Assembly: GCF_021789175.1 (NCBI RefSeq)
Contig: NZ_CP084560.1
Span: 3,410,001 to 3,474,000, forward strand
Source: Arthrobacter sp. FW306-2-2C-D06B
Lineage (GTDB): Bacteria > Actinomycetota > Actinomycetes > Actinomycetales > Micrococcaceae
Reading direction: 5' to 3'
DNA length: 64,000 bases
Part shown: piece by piece, positions 10,662-18,804 of the stretch
How the letters are laid out: the number at the start of each line of letters is the position of its first letter
Position numbering within the stretch: the first letter of the stretch is position 1
Translations under genes and position numbers: made by a program
Notes under the pieces: model-generated
The model's database searches: none
What the model saw: the letters and a program-made list of their open reading frames with translations, nothing else
What the model was told of the DNA's origin: nothing

Positions 10662-12026
10662 CTAGAGAGCCACTTCGCGTGGAATAGCGAGGCGGTCTTC
10701 GACGACGCCGGCCAGTTCAGTGCATATGCGGGTGGCGGTTTCCATGTCCGCGGCCTCCACCATCACGCGCACCAGCGCTTCCGTGCCCGACGGCCGCAGG
10801 AGCACCCTGCCGGTGTCACCAAGTTCGAGTTCGGCGGCAGCCACCGCAGCGGCCACGCCTTCGTCCGTGGCGGCACGTGACTTGTCCACGCCCTTCACGT
10901 TGATCATGAGCTGCGGCAGCTTGGTCATGGCACGGGCGAGGTCTTGGAGGGTGCGGCCTGTCCCGGCCACCTGGGCGGCGATCTGCAGACCGGTCAGGAC
11001 GCCGTCGCCAGTGGTGGCGTAATCGGAGAAGATCACGTGGCCCGACTGTTCTCCCCCAAGGCTGAAGCCGCCTTCGCGCATTGCCTCCAGCACGTACCGG
11101 TCCCCCACCGCGGTCTCACGGAGGGTGATTCCCGCGTCGCGCAAGGCGATCTTGAGCCCGAGGTTGCTCATCACCGTGGCTACCAGGACGTCATCCTTCA
11201 GCTTTCCGGACGCTTTCAGCGCAAGGGCCAGGATCGCCATGATCTGGTCGCCGTCAACCTCGTTGCCTTCGTGGTCCACGGCCAAGCAGCGGTCGGCGTC
11301 GCCGTCGTGCGCTATGCCGAAGTCCGCACCGTGCTTGACGACCGCTTCCTTGAGCTGGCCAAGGTGGGTGGAACCGACGCCGTCGTTGATGTTCAGACCG
11401 TCGGGTTCCGCGCCGATCACCACCACTTCGGCGCCCGCGCTGGCGAAGACCTGCGGGGAACAGCCGCTGGCTGCACCGTGGGCGCAGTCCAGCACAACCT
11501 TGAGACCCTCGAGGCGGTGCGGCAGGGTGCCGAGCAGGTGGACGATGTATCGGTCCTCGGCGTCCGAGAAACGCTGGATGCGGCCAACCTCGCCCCCCAC
11601 TGGGCGTGAGGGTTCCTTGCCGAGCTGGGCCTCGATCGCGTCTTCCACCTCGTCCGGGAGCTTCTGGCCGCCGCGGGCAAAGAACTTGATTCCGTTGTCC
11701 GGCGCCGGGTTGTGCGAGGCCGAGATCATGACGCCGAAATCGGCATCGAGATCGGCGATGAGGTAGGCCGCGGCGGGAGTGGGCAGCACACCGGCGTCGT
11801 ACACGTCGATTCCGGAACTCGAAAGTCCGGCTTCCACGGCTGCGGCGATAAACTCCCCGCTGGCGCGCGGATCCCGGGCGACCACGGCGCGGGGCCGCGT
11901 TCCGTTGGCCGCACGCTCGTGGCCAAGGACCACCGCGGCAGCTTGGGCCAACTGAAGAGCAAGCTCCGCGGTGAGCAATCCATTGGCGAGACCACGCACG
12001 CCATCTGTTCCAAATAATCTAGCCAT
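10662..12026 (-). CDS. glmM: Phosphoglucosamine mutase
   Basis: Interconverts glucosamine-6-phosphate and glucosamine-1-phosphate for UDP-GlcNAc synthesis. 454 residues. ISASHNP holds the phosphorylated Ser104, DGDADR is the metal-binding loop, and [14 protein letters not shown] near the C-terminus binds the substrate phosphate. The start [12 protein letters not shown] is typical. In related genomes this gene follows rplM-rpsI on the same strand; here a glycosyltransferase region lies between. Confidence 0.97.
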   Translation of the reverse strand: MARLFGTDGVRGLANGLLTAELALQLAQAAAVVLGHERAANGTRPRAVVARDPRASGEFIAAAVEAGLSSSGIDVYDAGVLPTPAAAYLIADLDADFGVMISASHNPAPDNGIKFFARGGQKLPDEVEDAIEAQLGKEPSRPVGGEVGRIQRFSDAEDRYIVHLLGTLPHRLEGLKVVLDCAHGAASGCSPQVFASAGAEVVVIGAEPDGLNINDGVGSTHLGQLKEAVVKHGADFGIAHDGDADRCLAVDHEGNEVDGDQIMAILALALKASGKLKDDVLVATVMSNLGLKIALRDAGITLRETAVGDRYVLEAMREGGFSLGGEQSGHVIFSDYATTGDGVLTGLQIAAQVAGTGRTLQDLARAMTKLPQLMINVKGVDKSRAATDEGVAAAVAAAELELGDTGRVLLRPSGTEALVRVMVEAADMETATRICTELAGVVEDRLAIPREVAL

Positions 12027-12112
12027 CGCGTTCCAGTCTAGACGACGGTTGCGGGGGTCGAGGGAAGGCGGCCCGCCGACCCTGCCTCTACCTCTTCAGC
12101 GGCGCGAGCGCA

Positions 12113-12156
12113 AGAGTGGAACTACTTGACTTGCGTCTTATGCTCCACTCTAGTAA
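12113..12156 (+). promoter_or_regulatory. Candidate promoter with overlapping inverted repeat upstream of the GT39 gene
   Basis: TTGACT (12126-12131) and TAGTAA (12151-12156) could be -35 and -10 elements, although the 19-base spacing is long. An inverted repeat AGAGTGGA (12113-12120) / TCCACTCT (12144-12151) brackets the -35 element and the spacer. No other candidate for driving the downstream + strand genes was found. Confidence 0.4.
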
Positions 12157-12186
12157 TGCCCCTTAACAAGTATCTACGATTACCGC

Positions 12187-12336
12187 ATGACACCTAGCTC
12201 TGGGGGCTTGGCGCTCGAAATAATTGTCCCCGTTTTCAACGAGTCCGCCATACTCGAAAGAAGCATTTGCCTGCTTTCTAACGACGAGTGCCGGGAATTG
12301 TTGGCTGGCTCCACCATCAAGCAGTTGGCAGTTTGA
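12187..12336 (+). pseudogene. Remnant of a family 2 glycosyltransferase (N-terminal fragment)
   Basis: A 49-codon frame from ATG at 12187 to TGA at 12334-12336. Residues 10-30, from LEIIVPVFNES to ERSICLL, match the conserved beginning of GT2 enzymes of the polyprenyl-phosphate glycosyltransferase type, which have about 230 residues or more. After residue 31 the likeness ends and the frame stops, so the catalytic DXD region is absent. GT2 genes of this type often precede GT39 genes, which is the arrangement here, so an internal deletion of a former partner gene is likely. A genuine short peptide cannot be excluded. Confidence 0.55.
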
Positions 12337-14252
12337 GCAACAAATCCAGCAAGATTCCCGGACGGGCAGCCCCTGGCGCCGTCCTCGGAGGCCGCTTTCA
12401 AGCCATTCTTAAGTGGTTTCGTGGGGATCCCTCGAACGCCGCGTGGGTGCGCCTGGCGCTTCTGGGTCTCCTGGTCTTTACCTCGGTCCTCTACATGTGG
12501 GGACTTGATAGCAATGGCTGGGCCAACGCTTACTACTCAGCTGCCGCCATGGCCGGGTCGGAAGATTGGACGGCCTTCTTCTACGGGTCCTCGGACCCAG
12601 GTAATGCAATAGCCGTTGACAAGCCACCGATGGCTTTGTGGATCATGTCCCTGTCCGTGCGCATTTTCGGACTCAACTCATGGAGCCTCCTCCTCCCACA
12701 GGCACTGATGGGAGTACTCAGCGTCTATTTACTTTATCGAATGGTGCAGAAGAGGATCGACCCTGTAACTGGCCTGCTTGCGGGACTTTTTTTCGCAGTT
12801 ACCCCCGTTGCCACCGTGATGTTTCGATACAACAATCCGGATGCCCTGCTGACTCTGCTCATGATCGGGGCCGCTTACACCGCCCTCGAGGCAATCGACA
12901 GTGGTAAATTGCGGTGGTTGCTCGCGGCAGGAGCCCTGATCGGCGCAGGGTTCCTAGCCAAACAACTTCAGATCCTGCTCATCGTGCCGGCCCTGGGAGT
13001 AACTTACTTCGCTTTTTCCCGTGCCCCAATCATCAGGAGGTTCGTGCATTTATGTGGGGCTTTCCTGGTTGCAGCCTTTACAGGCGGCTGGTGGTTTGTT
13101 CTCGTTCAGCTAACAAATCCGTCGTCGCGGCCCTTTATTGGCGGTACAAGGAAGAACAGCGTTATAGAGCTCACGGTGGGGTATAACGGTCTGGATCGTT
13201 TGACCGGCGAGGCCGCTGTTCGATCCATGACCCCAGGAAATTCAGACGATCTCCAAGCCGGGTTCCAGCGATTTCTTCAACCACAATTTTCCGGCCAATT
13301 CGGCTGGTTCCTGCCACTTGCCCTCGCCGGAATCTGTATCATTTCTTGGTTTTTGTGGAAGCGCACTGGCGGGGCACCGAAACGCTATCTCCTGCTCTTG
13401 TGTGCCATCTGGTTTGTAACTTCGGCCACGGTCCTTGCCTTCATGTCTGGGATCGTCCACCCCTACTACTCAATGGTCGCCGTGCCATCGTTGAGCTGTC
13501 TGGCCGCCTTTGGGTTCATTCACCTCCTGCGGTTCAGAAGACACTGGAAACCGCGGTTTGGCCTCGGATTAGCCCTCCTGGGTTGCATGATATTTGCCTA
13601 TGTCTCCGCTGTACGTTCCACCAGCGATTTCCCTTGGTTTCCGCAGACGCTTCTTATCCTGGGATCCGTGTCCATCGCAGTCCTGCTCATCCCCGCCACG
13701 GGACTTCGTACGCAATGGATCTCCATTGCCGTGCCCCTGTTCACGCTGTTGGCGGGCCCAGCGCTCTGGTCGATAAATACCGCCCTGAGCCCTCACGTCG
13801 GCGCTGAGGTAATAGCTGGTCCGAGCATCCTGCATATCCGCACAGACAGTCCGGACAGGCAACAGTTACCACCAAACCTAGCGCCGACACTCTTGATTCT
13901 TTCCTATGGCGACATCCCCGTGCCCGGCGTCGTCGATCGGCTGCGAGAGGAGCCCCCCAATGTCATTTGGCCGGCAGCCATGGTTGGTTCTGAATCCGCG
14001 GCGAACTACCAGCTTGCGAGCGGAAGGGCGGTGATGCCGGTGGGGGGCTTCGATGCAACCGACCCATTTCCAACGCTTGAAACGTTCCAGGAACTGGTTC
14101 ATGCTGGCCGCATCGGGTCCATGGTTATCCAGAAACTGCCGCAAACCACATTAGATGGCCATGGTGAAGCCGCCCGAATAGTCGACTGGGTGAGCACTCA
14201 TTTCAAGGCAGAAATGATCGATGGGGCGCATTACTACAGACTCCGCCCTTAG
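12333..14252 (+). CDS. GT39-type (ArnT/YkcB-like) polytopic membrane glycosyltransferase
   Basis: Predicted GT-C enzyme using a polyprenyl-phosphate sugar to glycosylate a cell-envelope acceptor. About 639 residues from a TTG (12333-12335) that overlaps the stop of the upstream remnant. A GTG at 12288 in the same frame is an alternative; neither has a clear ribosome site. GLDSNGWANAYYSAAA carries the acidic first-loop residue and AVDKPPMALW is the second-loop DKPP motif of ArnT-like proteins. Many hydrophobic segments follow, then a soluble C-terminal domain from about residue 500. GC is visibly low (31 of 60 bases in 13021-13080), suggesting transfer. Confidence 0.85.
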   Translation: MSNKSSKIPGRAAPGAVLGGRFQAILKWFRGDPSNAAWVRLALLGLLVFTSVLYMWGLDSNGWANAYYSAAAMAGSEDWTAFFYGSSDPGNAIAVDKPPMALWIMSLSVRIFGLNSWSLLLPQALMGVLSVYLLYRMVQKRIDPVTGLLAGLFFAVTPVATVMFRYNNPDALLTLLMIGAAYTALEAIDSGKLRWLLAAGALIGAGFLAKQLQILLIVPALGVTYFAFSRAPIIRRFVHLCGAFLVAAFTGGWWFVLVQLTNPSSRPFIGGTRKNSVIELTVGYNGLDRLTGEAAVRSMTPGNSDDLQAGFQRFLQPQFSGQFGWFLPLALAGICIISWFLWKRTGGAPKRYLLLLCAIWFVTSATVLAFMSGIVHPYYSMVAVPSLSCLAAFGFIHLLRFRRHWKPRFGLGLALLGCMIFAYVSAVRSTSDFPWFPQTLLILGSVSIAVLLIPATGLRTQWISIAVPLFTLLAGPALWSINTALSPHVGAEVIAGPSILHIRTDSPDRQQLPPNLAPTLLILSYGDIPVPGVVDRLREEPPNVIWPAAMVGSESAANYQLASGRAVMPVGGFDATDPFPTLETFQELVHAGRIGSMVIQKLPQTTLDGHGEAARIVDWVSTHFKAEMIDGAHYYRLRP

Positions 14253-14283
14253 TCACCTTCTGTTTCACCTGCGCTTAAAACGA

Positions 14284-14321
14284 CAGCAGCCCGTCCCGCC
14301 GAATGGCGGGACGGGCTGCTG
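14284..14321 (-). terminator. Terminator of the rplM-rpsI operon
   Basis: A perfect 17-bp stem (14284-14300 with 14305-14321) closes a 4-base loop. On the minus strand it is followed by TCGTTTT, as for an intrinsic terminator. It may also stop + strand transcription from the GT39 gene, which ends 31 bases before it. Confidence 0.85.
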
Positions 14322-14350
14322 AGCAAGCATTTTCAGCGCTTGTGGAGCCG

Positions 14351-14409
14351 AGCGCGTAAAACGCGCTGAGGGCCCCGGACGGTGGTCGCGCCAGCGGCCA
14401 CCGTCCGGG
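14351..14409. repeat. Two further hairpins downstream of rpsI
   Basis: AGCGCG/CGCGCT (14351-14367, 5-base loop) and a 12-bp stem (14374-14385 with 14398-14409, 12-base loop) lie between the rpsI stop and the main terminator. Neither is followed by a T-run. They may stabilise the 3' end of the rpsI message. Confidence 0.6.
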
Positions 14410-14418
14410 AAAGCGCGG

Positions 14419-14928
14419 TTAGCGCTTGGAGTACTGCTGAGCCTTGCGTGCCTTCTTGAGACCAGCCTTCTTACGCTCGATGACGCGTGCGTCACGACGC
14501 AGGAAGCCGGCCTTCTTCAGGGTGGCGCGGTTGTTCTCGGTGTCGATCTCGTTCAGTGAACGGGCGATGCCGAGACGCAGTGCACCGGCCTGGCCGGAAA
14601 TGCCACCACCGTGGATGCGGGCGAAGACGTCGTAGGCGCCGTCAAGATCAAGGATCTTGAAGGGCTCGTTGACGTCCTGCTGGTGCAGCTTGTTCGGGAA
14701 GTAGTTGGCCAGTTCGCGGCCGTTGATGATCCACTTGCCGGTGCCGGGCACGATGCGAACGCGTGCAACAGCTTCCTTACGACGGCCAACTGCGGCGCCG
14801 GCAACGGTCAGTGCCGGGCGCTCCTTCTTCGGCGCTTCTGCTTCCGCAGGACCGCTCTCCGAGGTGTAGCTGGTCAGGTTTTCCTCAGCCACAACGGCCT
14901 CGGTGGTCAGTTCTTCGTTCTGAGCCAC
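14419..14928 (-). CDS. rpsI: 30S ribosomal protein S9
   Basis: Small-subunit head protein whose C-terminal tail reaches the P-site tRNA. 169 residues. The last 125 or so are the S9 core, ending [14 protein letters not shown] with the conserved KAQQYSKR tail. The first 45 are an acidic Ala/Glu-rich extension found in many actinobacteria. It lies 36 bases after rplM, the usual pairing. Confidence 0.97.
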   Translation of the reverse strand: MAQNEELTTEAVVAEENLTSYTSESGPAEAEAPKKERPALTVAGAAVGRRKEAVARVRIVPGTGKWIINGRELANYFPNKLHQQDVNEPFKILDLDGAYDVFARIHGGGISGQAGALRLGIARSLNEIDTENNRATLKKAGFLRRDARVIERKKAGLKKARKAQQYSKR

Positions 14929-14964
14929 GATTCTCCTTGATTAAAAGTTGTTTGGTGGCCAGGA

Positions 14965-15408
14965 CTACTGGGCGACCTGGGTGATTTCGAAAGTCTTGGG
15001 CTGCTGGGCGGCGTGCGGGTGCTCTGCACCGCGGTAGACCTTCAGCTTGCCCAGCTGCTGTGCAGCGAGGGAGTTCTTCGGGAGCATGCCCTTGATGGCC
15101 TTCTCCACGGCGCGGACCGGGTTGGATTCCAGCAGCTCCGCGTAGTTGACGGAGGTCAGGCCGCCCGGGTAGCCGGAGTGGCGGTATGCGCGCTTCTGCT
15201 CCAGCTTGGCGCCGGTCAGGGCGACCTTTTCAGCGTTGATGATGATGACGAAGTCGCCCATGTCCATGTGGGACGCAAAGGTCGGCTTGTGCTTTCCGCG
15301 CAGCAGTGTTGCGGTCTGGCTGGCAAGACGACCAAGGACAACGTCGGTGGCATCGATGACGTGCCACTGGCGGTTGATATCGCCGGGCTTCGGGGTGTAC
15401 GTACGCAC
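14965..15408 (-). CDS. rplM: 50S ribosomal protein L13
   Basis: Early-assembling large-subunit protein. 147 residues starting at GTG (15406-15408): [20 protein letters not shown], with [16 protein letters not shown] and the HPHAAQQP C-terminal motif. It heads the rplM-rpsI operon; the Tad locus diverges from it across 295 bases. Confidence 0.97.
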   Translation of the reverse strand: MRTYTPKPGDINRQWHVIDATDVVLGRLASQTATLLRGKHKPTFASHMDMGDFVIIINAEKVALTGAKLEQKRAYRHSGYPGGLTSVNYAELLESNPVRAVEKAIKGMLPKNSLAAQQLGKLKVYRGAEHPHAAQQPKTFEITQVAQ

Positions 15409-15703
15409 GGTTTTGCCTCGTTCTTGTTCTGGCGTTCATGTTTTAGGCGGCACGCTTGAAGCGTGTGCCTACTAGGTATGCGTTACCGGAGCAGAGGTGA
15501 GGGCTCTATGTACCAGTTATCCCGAAGTCCCGATATGCCTGTCGAGTTAACGATCCTGCAACTGGATCCCCAAGCGGGCATGTGTCATCGAGAAAGGACA
15601 CGCACAACGACTATCAACAATAGCGGCAACGAGCTCCAGGGTCAAAATAGGCTGGAAACCATCGTGAACGACTGAGACCATTCCTGAGCTCCTAGGAGAT
15701 GCC
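15409..15703. other. Divergent intergenic region between rplM and the Tad locus
   Basis: 295 bases that must hold the rplM promoter (-) and a promoter for the Tad locus (+). The ribosome site TAGGAG for the prepilin peptidase is at 15692-15697, inside the palindrome CTCCTAGGAG. A short hairpin around CACGCTTGAAGCGTG lies near 15455. I could not assign either promoter with confidence, and no reading frame here looks coding. Confidence 0.6.
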
Positions 15704-16357
15704 ATGACAGCAACTGCCGCCCAGCCCTTGCTTGTGGCCGCCTTCGGGCTCCTGGGGCTCCTCACAAGCCCTCTCGCGGAGCTTCTGATAGCCCGTTCCC
15801 TGCCGCGGCTTGGCGGACTCCCCTCCCCCATTATCCGGATCACGACGGCGGTGGCCACCGCCGCGCTGTTTGCCCTCCTGACGCTCCGGTTCGGATTCGC
15901 ACCGGCTCTCCCCGCCTACCTGGTTTTAGCAGCGATGGCAGTGCAGCTGTCACGCGTGGACTTGGCACACCATTTGCTTCCAAACCCGCTGATCCTGCTG
16001 CTGCTTGCGGCCGGCCTTGTCTTGTTGTTCATGTCCGCCATGTTGGCGCCGGACTGGTCTGCCCTGCTTCGCGCGGCTGCTGGAGGCGTCATTTTGTTCC
16101 TCGGATACTTAATTCTTGGATTAATTTCTCCTGGAGGCCTCGGAATGGGCGATGTGAAGCTCGCAGCGCCACTCGGAATGTACTTGGGCTACTTGGGCTG
16201 GAGCCAAGTGTTCTACGGGGGACTGCTGGGCTTCGTGGTTGGCGGGGTGATGACGGTGCTGATGTTGCGCGTCAAGCGCGGAATCAAGCCATCTGAGGCG
16301 GCACACGGGCCCGCTATGTTCGCCGCGGCCATTGGAGTGGTACTTCTTATCGCTTGA
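15704..16357 (+). CDS. tadV: Prepilin peptidase (TadV/CpaA type, A24 family)
   Basis: Membrane aspartic protease that removes the leader of Flp-type prepilins. 217 residues, mostly hydrophobic helices. The catalytic aspartates are Asp86 (SRVDLAHHLLPN) and Asp150 in GMGD (147-150). It lacks the N-terminal methylase domain of classical PilD, as usual for TadV. First gene of the locus; the pilin genes follow after 273 bases. Confidence 0.93.
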   Translation: MTATAAQPLLVAAFGLLGLLTSPLAELLIARSLPRLGGLPSPIIRITTAVATAALFALLTLRFGFAPALPAYLVLAAMAVQLSRVDLAHHLLPNPLILLLLAAGLVLLFMSAMLAPDWSALLRAAAGGVILFLGYLILGLISPGGLGMGDVKLAAPLGMYLGYLGWSQVFYGGLLGFVVGGVMTVLMLRVKRGIKPSEAAHGPAMFAAAIGVVLLIA

Positions 16358-16422
16358 GCCTGCGGCACGCCTCCCCCGGTTTCCCTCATCCCACAGGGGT
16401 CCCATACGTGTCAGTAACCGGG

Positions 16423-16505
16423 TGGTACTTAGCCAGAAAAACCGAGTACCAGCGCAGGCCCTTTCGAGTAGTTGACGCCTCCGGTACCACGAAAGACGAG
16501 TACCA
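16423..16505 (+). promoter_or_regulatory. Cluster of AGTACCA boxes upstream of the first pilin gene
   Basis: TGGTACT (16423-16429), AGTACCA (16445-16451), GGTACCA (16483-16489) and AGTACCA (16499-16505) lie within 83 bases in the leader of the pilin genes. The first two form an inverted pair and the last two are spaced 16 bases start to start. This is the layout of a regulator binding array, but no regulator gene is in the locus. A promoter between here and 16631 is likely but not clearly seen. Confidence 0.4.
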
Positions 16506-16630
16506 CTACGCATTGTTTGTTAACCCTCCCAGGGGCAATTCTTGTCCTAACGAAATCCGATCCGCTAAACGGGATATGCGAGCGGCAGGAATTCGTAGAC
16601 AAAATCACTTATCTGGGAAAGGTTTTTCCA

Positions 16631-16822
16631 ATGTCAACTCTCATGATCCACACCCTCGCATTCATCGCCGGCGTAAAAGACCGGTTCTCCTCCGAAAAGG
16701 GCGCGACTGCCGTTGAATACGGCTTGCTGGTTGCACTGATTGCCGCGGTCATCGTCGGCGTCGTTGCAACCCTCGGCACACAAATCAACACCGCCTTCAC
16801 CACAATCTCCGGCAGGCTGTAA
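16631..16822 (+). CDS. flp: Flp-type major pilin 1
   Basis: 63-residue class III (Flp/Fap) prepilin. The start ATG at 16631 is preceded by GGGAAAGG. Leader residues 1-24 end in SEKG; cleavage is expected between Gly24 and Ala25, giving a mature pilin that starts ATAVEYGLLVALIAA with the required Glu at position 5. The mature protein is a single hydrophobic helix of about 39 residues. It is nearly identical to the next pilin, so the pair is a tandem duplication. Confidence 0.93.
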   Translation: MSTLMIHTLAFIAGVKDRFSSEKGATAVEYGLLVALIAAVIVGVVATLGTQINTAFTTISGRL

Positions 16823-16829
16823 AAATCCG

Positions 16830-17021
16830 ATGAAGACCCTGATAACGGGAGCGCTGTCCCTTAGATGGTGGGCACAGCAGTTGGTCAGGTCCGAAAAGGG
16901 TGCGACGGCCGTCGAGTACGGCTTGCTTGTGGCACTAATCGCGGCCGTCATCGTTGGCGTCGTTGCAACCCTCGGCACGCAGATCAACACGGCCTTCACC
17001 ACAATCTCTAGCCAGCTCTAA
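16830..17021 (+). CDS. flp: Flp-type major pilin 2 (tandem duplicate)
   Basis: 63 residues, the same length as pilin 1. The leader differs (MKTLITGALSLRWWAQQLVR) but from SEKGATAVEYG to TTIS the proteins are identical; only the last three or four residues differ (GRL against SQL). It begins 7 bases after the pilin 1 stop and has no obvious ribosome site, so it probably relies on re-initiation. The identical part differs at many synonymous positions, showing selection on the mature protein. Confidence 0.9.
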   Translation: MKTLITGALSLRWWAQQLVRSEKGATAVEYGLLVALIAAVIVGVVATLGTQINTAFTTISSQL

Positions 17022-17040
17022 CAACTAGAGACACAGCAAT

Positions 17041-17105
17041 GAGCCCAGGGGCGGCCAGGACAGTTCGGGCGTCTGCTCCGACTGGCAATGACCGCCCCTG
17101 GGCTC
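17041..17105 (+). terminator. Strong hairpin between the two major pilins and the rest of the operon
   Basis: A perfect 14-bp stem (17041-17054 with 17092-17105), loop of 37 bases, followed by TTCATTTT. It starts 20 bases after the stop of pilin 2. It looks like a partial terminator or 3' stabiliser that would let the abundant pilins be made in excess over the assembly proteins. Confidence 0.7.
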
Positions 17106-17140
17106 TTCATTTTGGTAATCACTTTCGTCAAGGAGCGGTT

Positions 17141-17344
17141 GTGAAAGGTCTCAAGTCCCACGTTGGCGCTTTCTCATCGCGGCTGAGGAAAATTCTCGGG
17201 GCCGCAGATGGCTCCGAAACCGGGGCGAGCGCCGTCGAATACAGCCTTCTGGTCGTGTTCATCGCCACCGCCATAGTCGTAATCGTTGGCACCCTCGGCC
17301 TTCAACTCGTACCAGGATTTCAACAAGTTGTGGCGGGCCTGTGA
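17141..17344 (+). CDS. Flp-like minor prepilin
   Basis: 67 residues from GTG at 17141, five bases after AAGGAG. It has an Flp-type signal: DGSETG|ASAVEYSLLVV, cleavage expected after Gly28, with Glu at mature position 5. The remainder is hydrophobic and diverged from the two major pilins, so it may be a minor or initiating subunit. Its stop overlaps the next start (TGATG). Confidence 0.85.
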   Translation: MKGLKSHVGAFSSRLRKILGAADGSETGASAVEYSLLVVFIATAIVVIVGTLGLQLVPGFQQVVAGL

Positions 17345-17787
17345 TGAGGACCCGGCACAACACCAAAGCCAATCGTCGTTCTCCGCGGGAATCGGGTGCC
17401 GTCGCAGTCGAATTCGCCCTCGTTCTTCCTATATTCCTTGTACTCGTGTTGGGGATTGCCGAGTTTAGTAGGGCTTTCAACATTCAAGTTTCCCTCAGCG
17501 AAGCAGGACGTGAAGCCTCACGCTACGCGGCCATTCACTGTTCCGAGTCAACCTACAGCGTTGCGGCCGCGCAAAGCGCGGGGATTGCTGCAGCGCCTTC
17601 CGTTGCTCTGGGGGCGTCAAACATCTCCATCACCTATTCCGGTACTGGTACTTGCGATCCGGCAAACAACGCAATAGCCACGGTGAGCTACACCACTCCG
17701 TGGATGACCGGTTTTCCTGCTCTCATTCCAGGGATGCCCTCCTCTCTCTCAATAGGCGGAAAAGGGGTCATGCGATGCGGCGGATAA
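17344..17787 (+). CDS. tadE: TadE-like pseudopilin
   Basis: 147 residues from ATG at 17344 (a GTG three bases earlier is also in frame). RESG|AVAVEFALVLPIF is a prepilin-type cleavage site (Gly18/Ala19, Glu23) followed by a membrane helix, then a small periplasm-facing domain with cysteines. TadE proteins are processed by the locus peptidase and help pilus assembly. It overlaps the next gene by 13 bases. Confidence 0.85.
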   Translation: MRTRHNTKANRRSPRESGAVAVEFALVLPIFLVLVLGIAEFSRAFNIQVSLSEAGREASRYAAIHCSESTYSVAAAQSAGIAAAPSVALGASNISITYSGTGTCDPANNAIATVSYTTPWMTGFPALIPGMPSSLSIGGKGVMRCGG

Positions 17788-18782
17788 GAATTGACAATCC
17801 GGAGCGCGGCGTCATCGCTCCGATGACGGCATTCCTCATGGTCTTCTTGCTCGGCATGGCGGCATTCGCCGTTGATGTCGGGTCCATGTACTCGGAGCAC
17901 TCGCAGCTCCAAAATGGCGCAGACGCGGCAGCCCTCGCCATCGCCCAAAGGTGCGCAAAACTGCCTGCCGGCACCACGTGCGCCGCCGACCAATCGACAG
18001 ATGCCGCACCGTTTGCCAACGGCAACACCTTGGACTCTAACGGACAAGCGATCGTGGCCACCGTCACAGGCGGCACCGTCGATGTGACCACCCAGGCCCA
18101 GGACCCGTCTGCGGGCAATCACTTCTCGCTGGTATTTGCCCACGCACTGGGCATCCAAACCGCGGATATCCGTGCGACCGCTCAAGCGAAATGGATCTAC
18201 CCCACCAAAGGCCGCACAGTCCTGCCGCTCGTCTTTTCAACCTGCGAGTTCGTCGACGATGGCCTTTCACACACGATTCTGACGCAAGGAGGAGGACACG
18301 GCGCCCAGGATTGCAACGGCAGAAACCCGTCAAATCAGATCATCCCAGGCGGGTTCGCATGGCTGGCTCCTGACGCCGGCGGCGGATGCAATGTCACAGC
18401 CAACGTAGGCAGTTGGAGTCAAACAAGCACCGGCGGTTCCATACCGAACGGGTGTGGCAGCCTCTTTGATTCATCCCTCATAGGCCAGACGGTCGCGCTT
18501 CCTGTGTACGGGTATACGTGTGCGGGAATCACTGCCACTGGTTCCCCGAACTGGGGAAACTGCACAGGAAACAACGTCTACTACAAAATCACGAAATGGG
18601 CCGGATTCAAGGTCCTCGGCTTCAACTTCCCCGGCTCCAGCGCTGGAGATATCAGTCACTTTGGACCCAGCGAGAAAGGCCTCTACGGCACTTTCGTCGG
18701 ATATGCGGCGGACCCGACCCTCTTCAGCGGCGGTTCAAGCACACCCACCGGAAACGTCATTGTTATCGGACTTACAAAGTAA
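17775..18782 (+). CDS. TadG-like pilus assembly protein (Tad domain)
   Basis: 335 residues from ATG at 17775, with AAAGGGG just upstream inside the end of tadE. The N-terminus GVIAPMTAFLMVFLLGMAAF is one membrane helix followed by VDVGSMYSEHSQLQNGADAA, the hallmark of putative Flp pilus-assembly Tad domains. A long cysteine-containing extracellular part follows. Its position after tadE suits a TadG role. The extracellular part is poorly conserved in this family, so binding partners cannot be named. Confidence 0.8.
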   Translation: MRRIRIDNPERGVIAPMTAFLMVFLLGMAAFAVDVGSMYSEHSQLQNGADAAALAIAQRCAKLPAGTTCAADQSTDAAPFANGNTLDSNGQAIVATVTGGTVDVTTQAQDPSAGNHFSLVFAHALGIQTADIRATAQAKWIYPTKGRTVLPLVFSTCEFVDDGLSHTILTQGGGHGAQDCNGRNPSNQIIPGGFAWLAPDAGGGCNVTANVGSWSQTSTGGSIPNGCGSLFDSSLIGQTVALPVYGYTCAGITATGSPNWGNCTGNNVYYKITKWAGFKVLGFNFPGSSAGDISHFGPSEKGLYGTFVGYAADPTLFSGGSSTPTGNVIVIGLTK

Positions 18783-18804
18783 GAATTAGAAGGGAGATTG
18801 AAAA

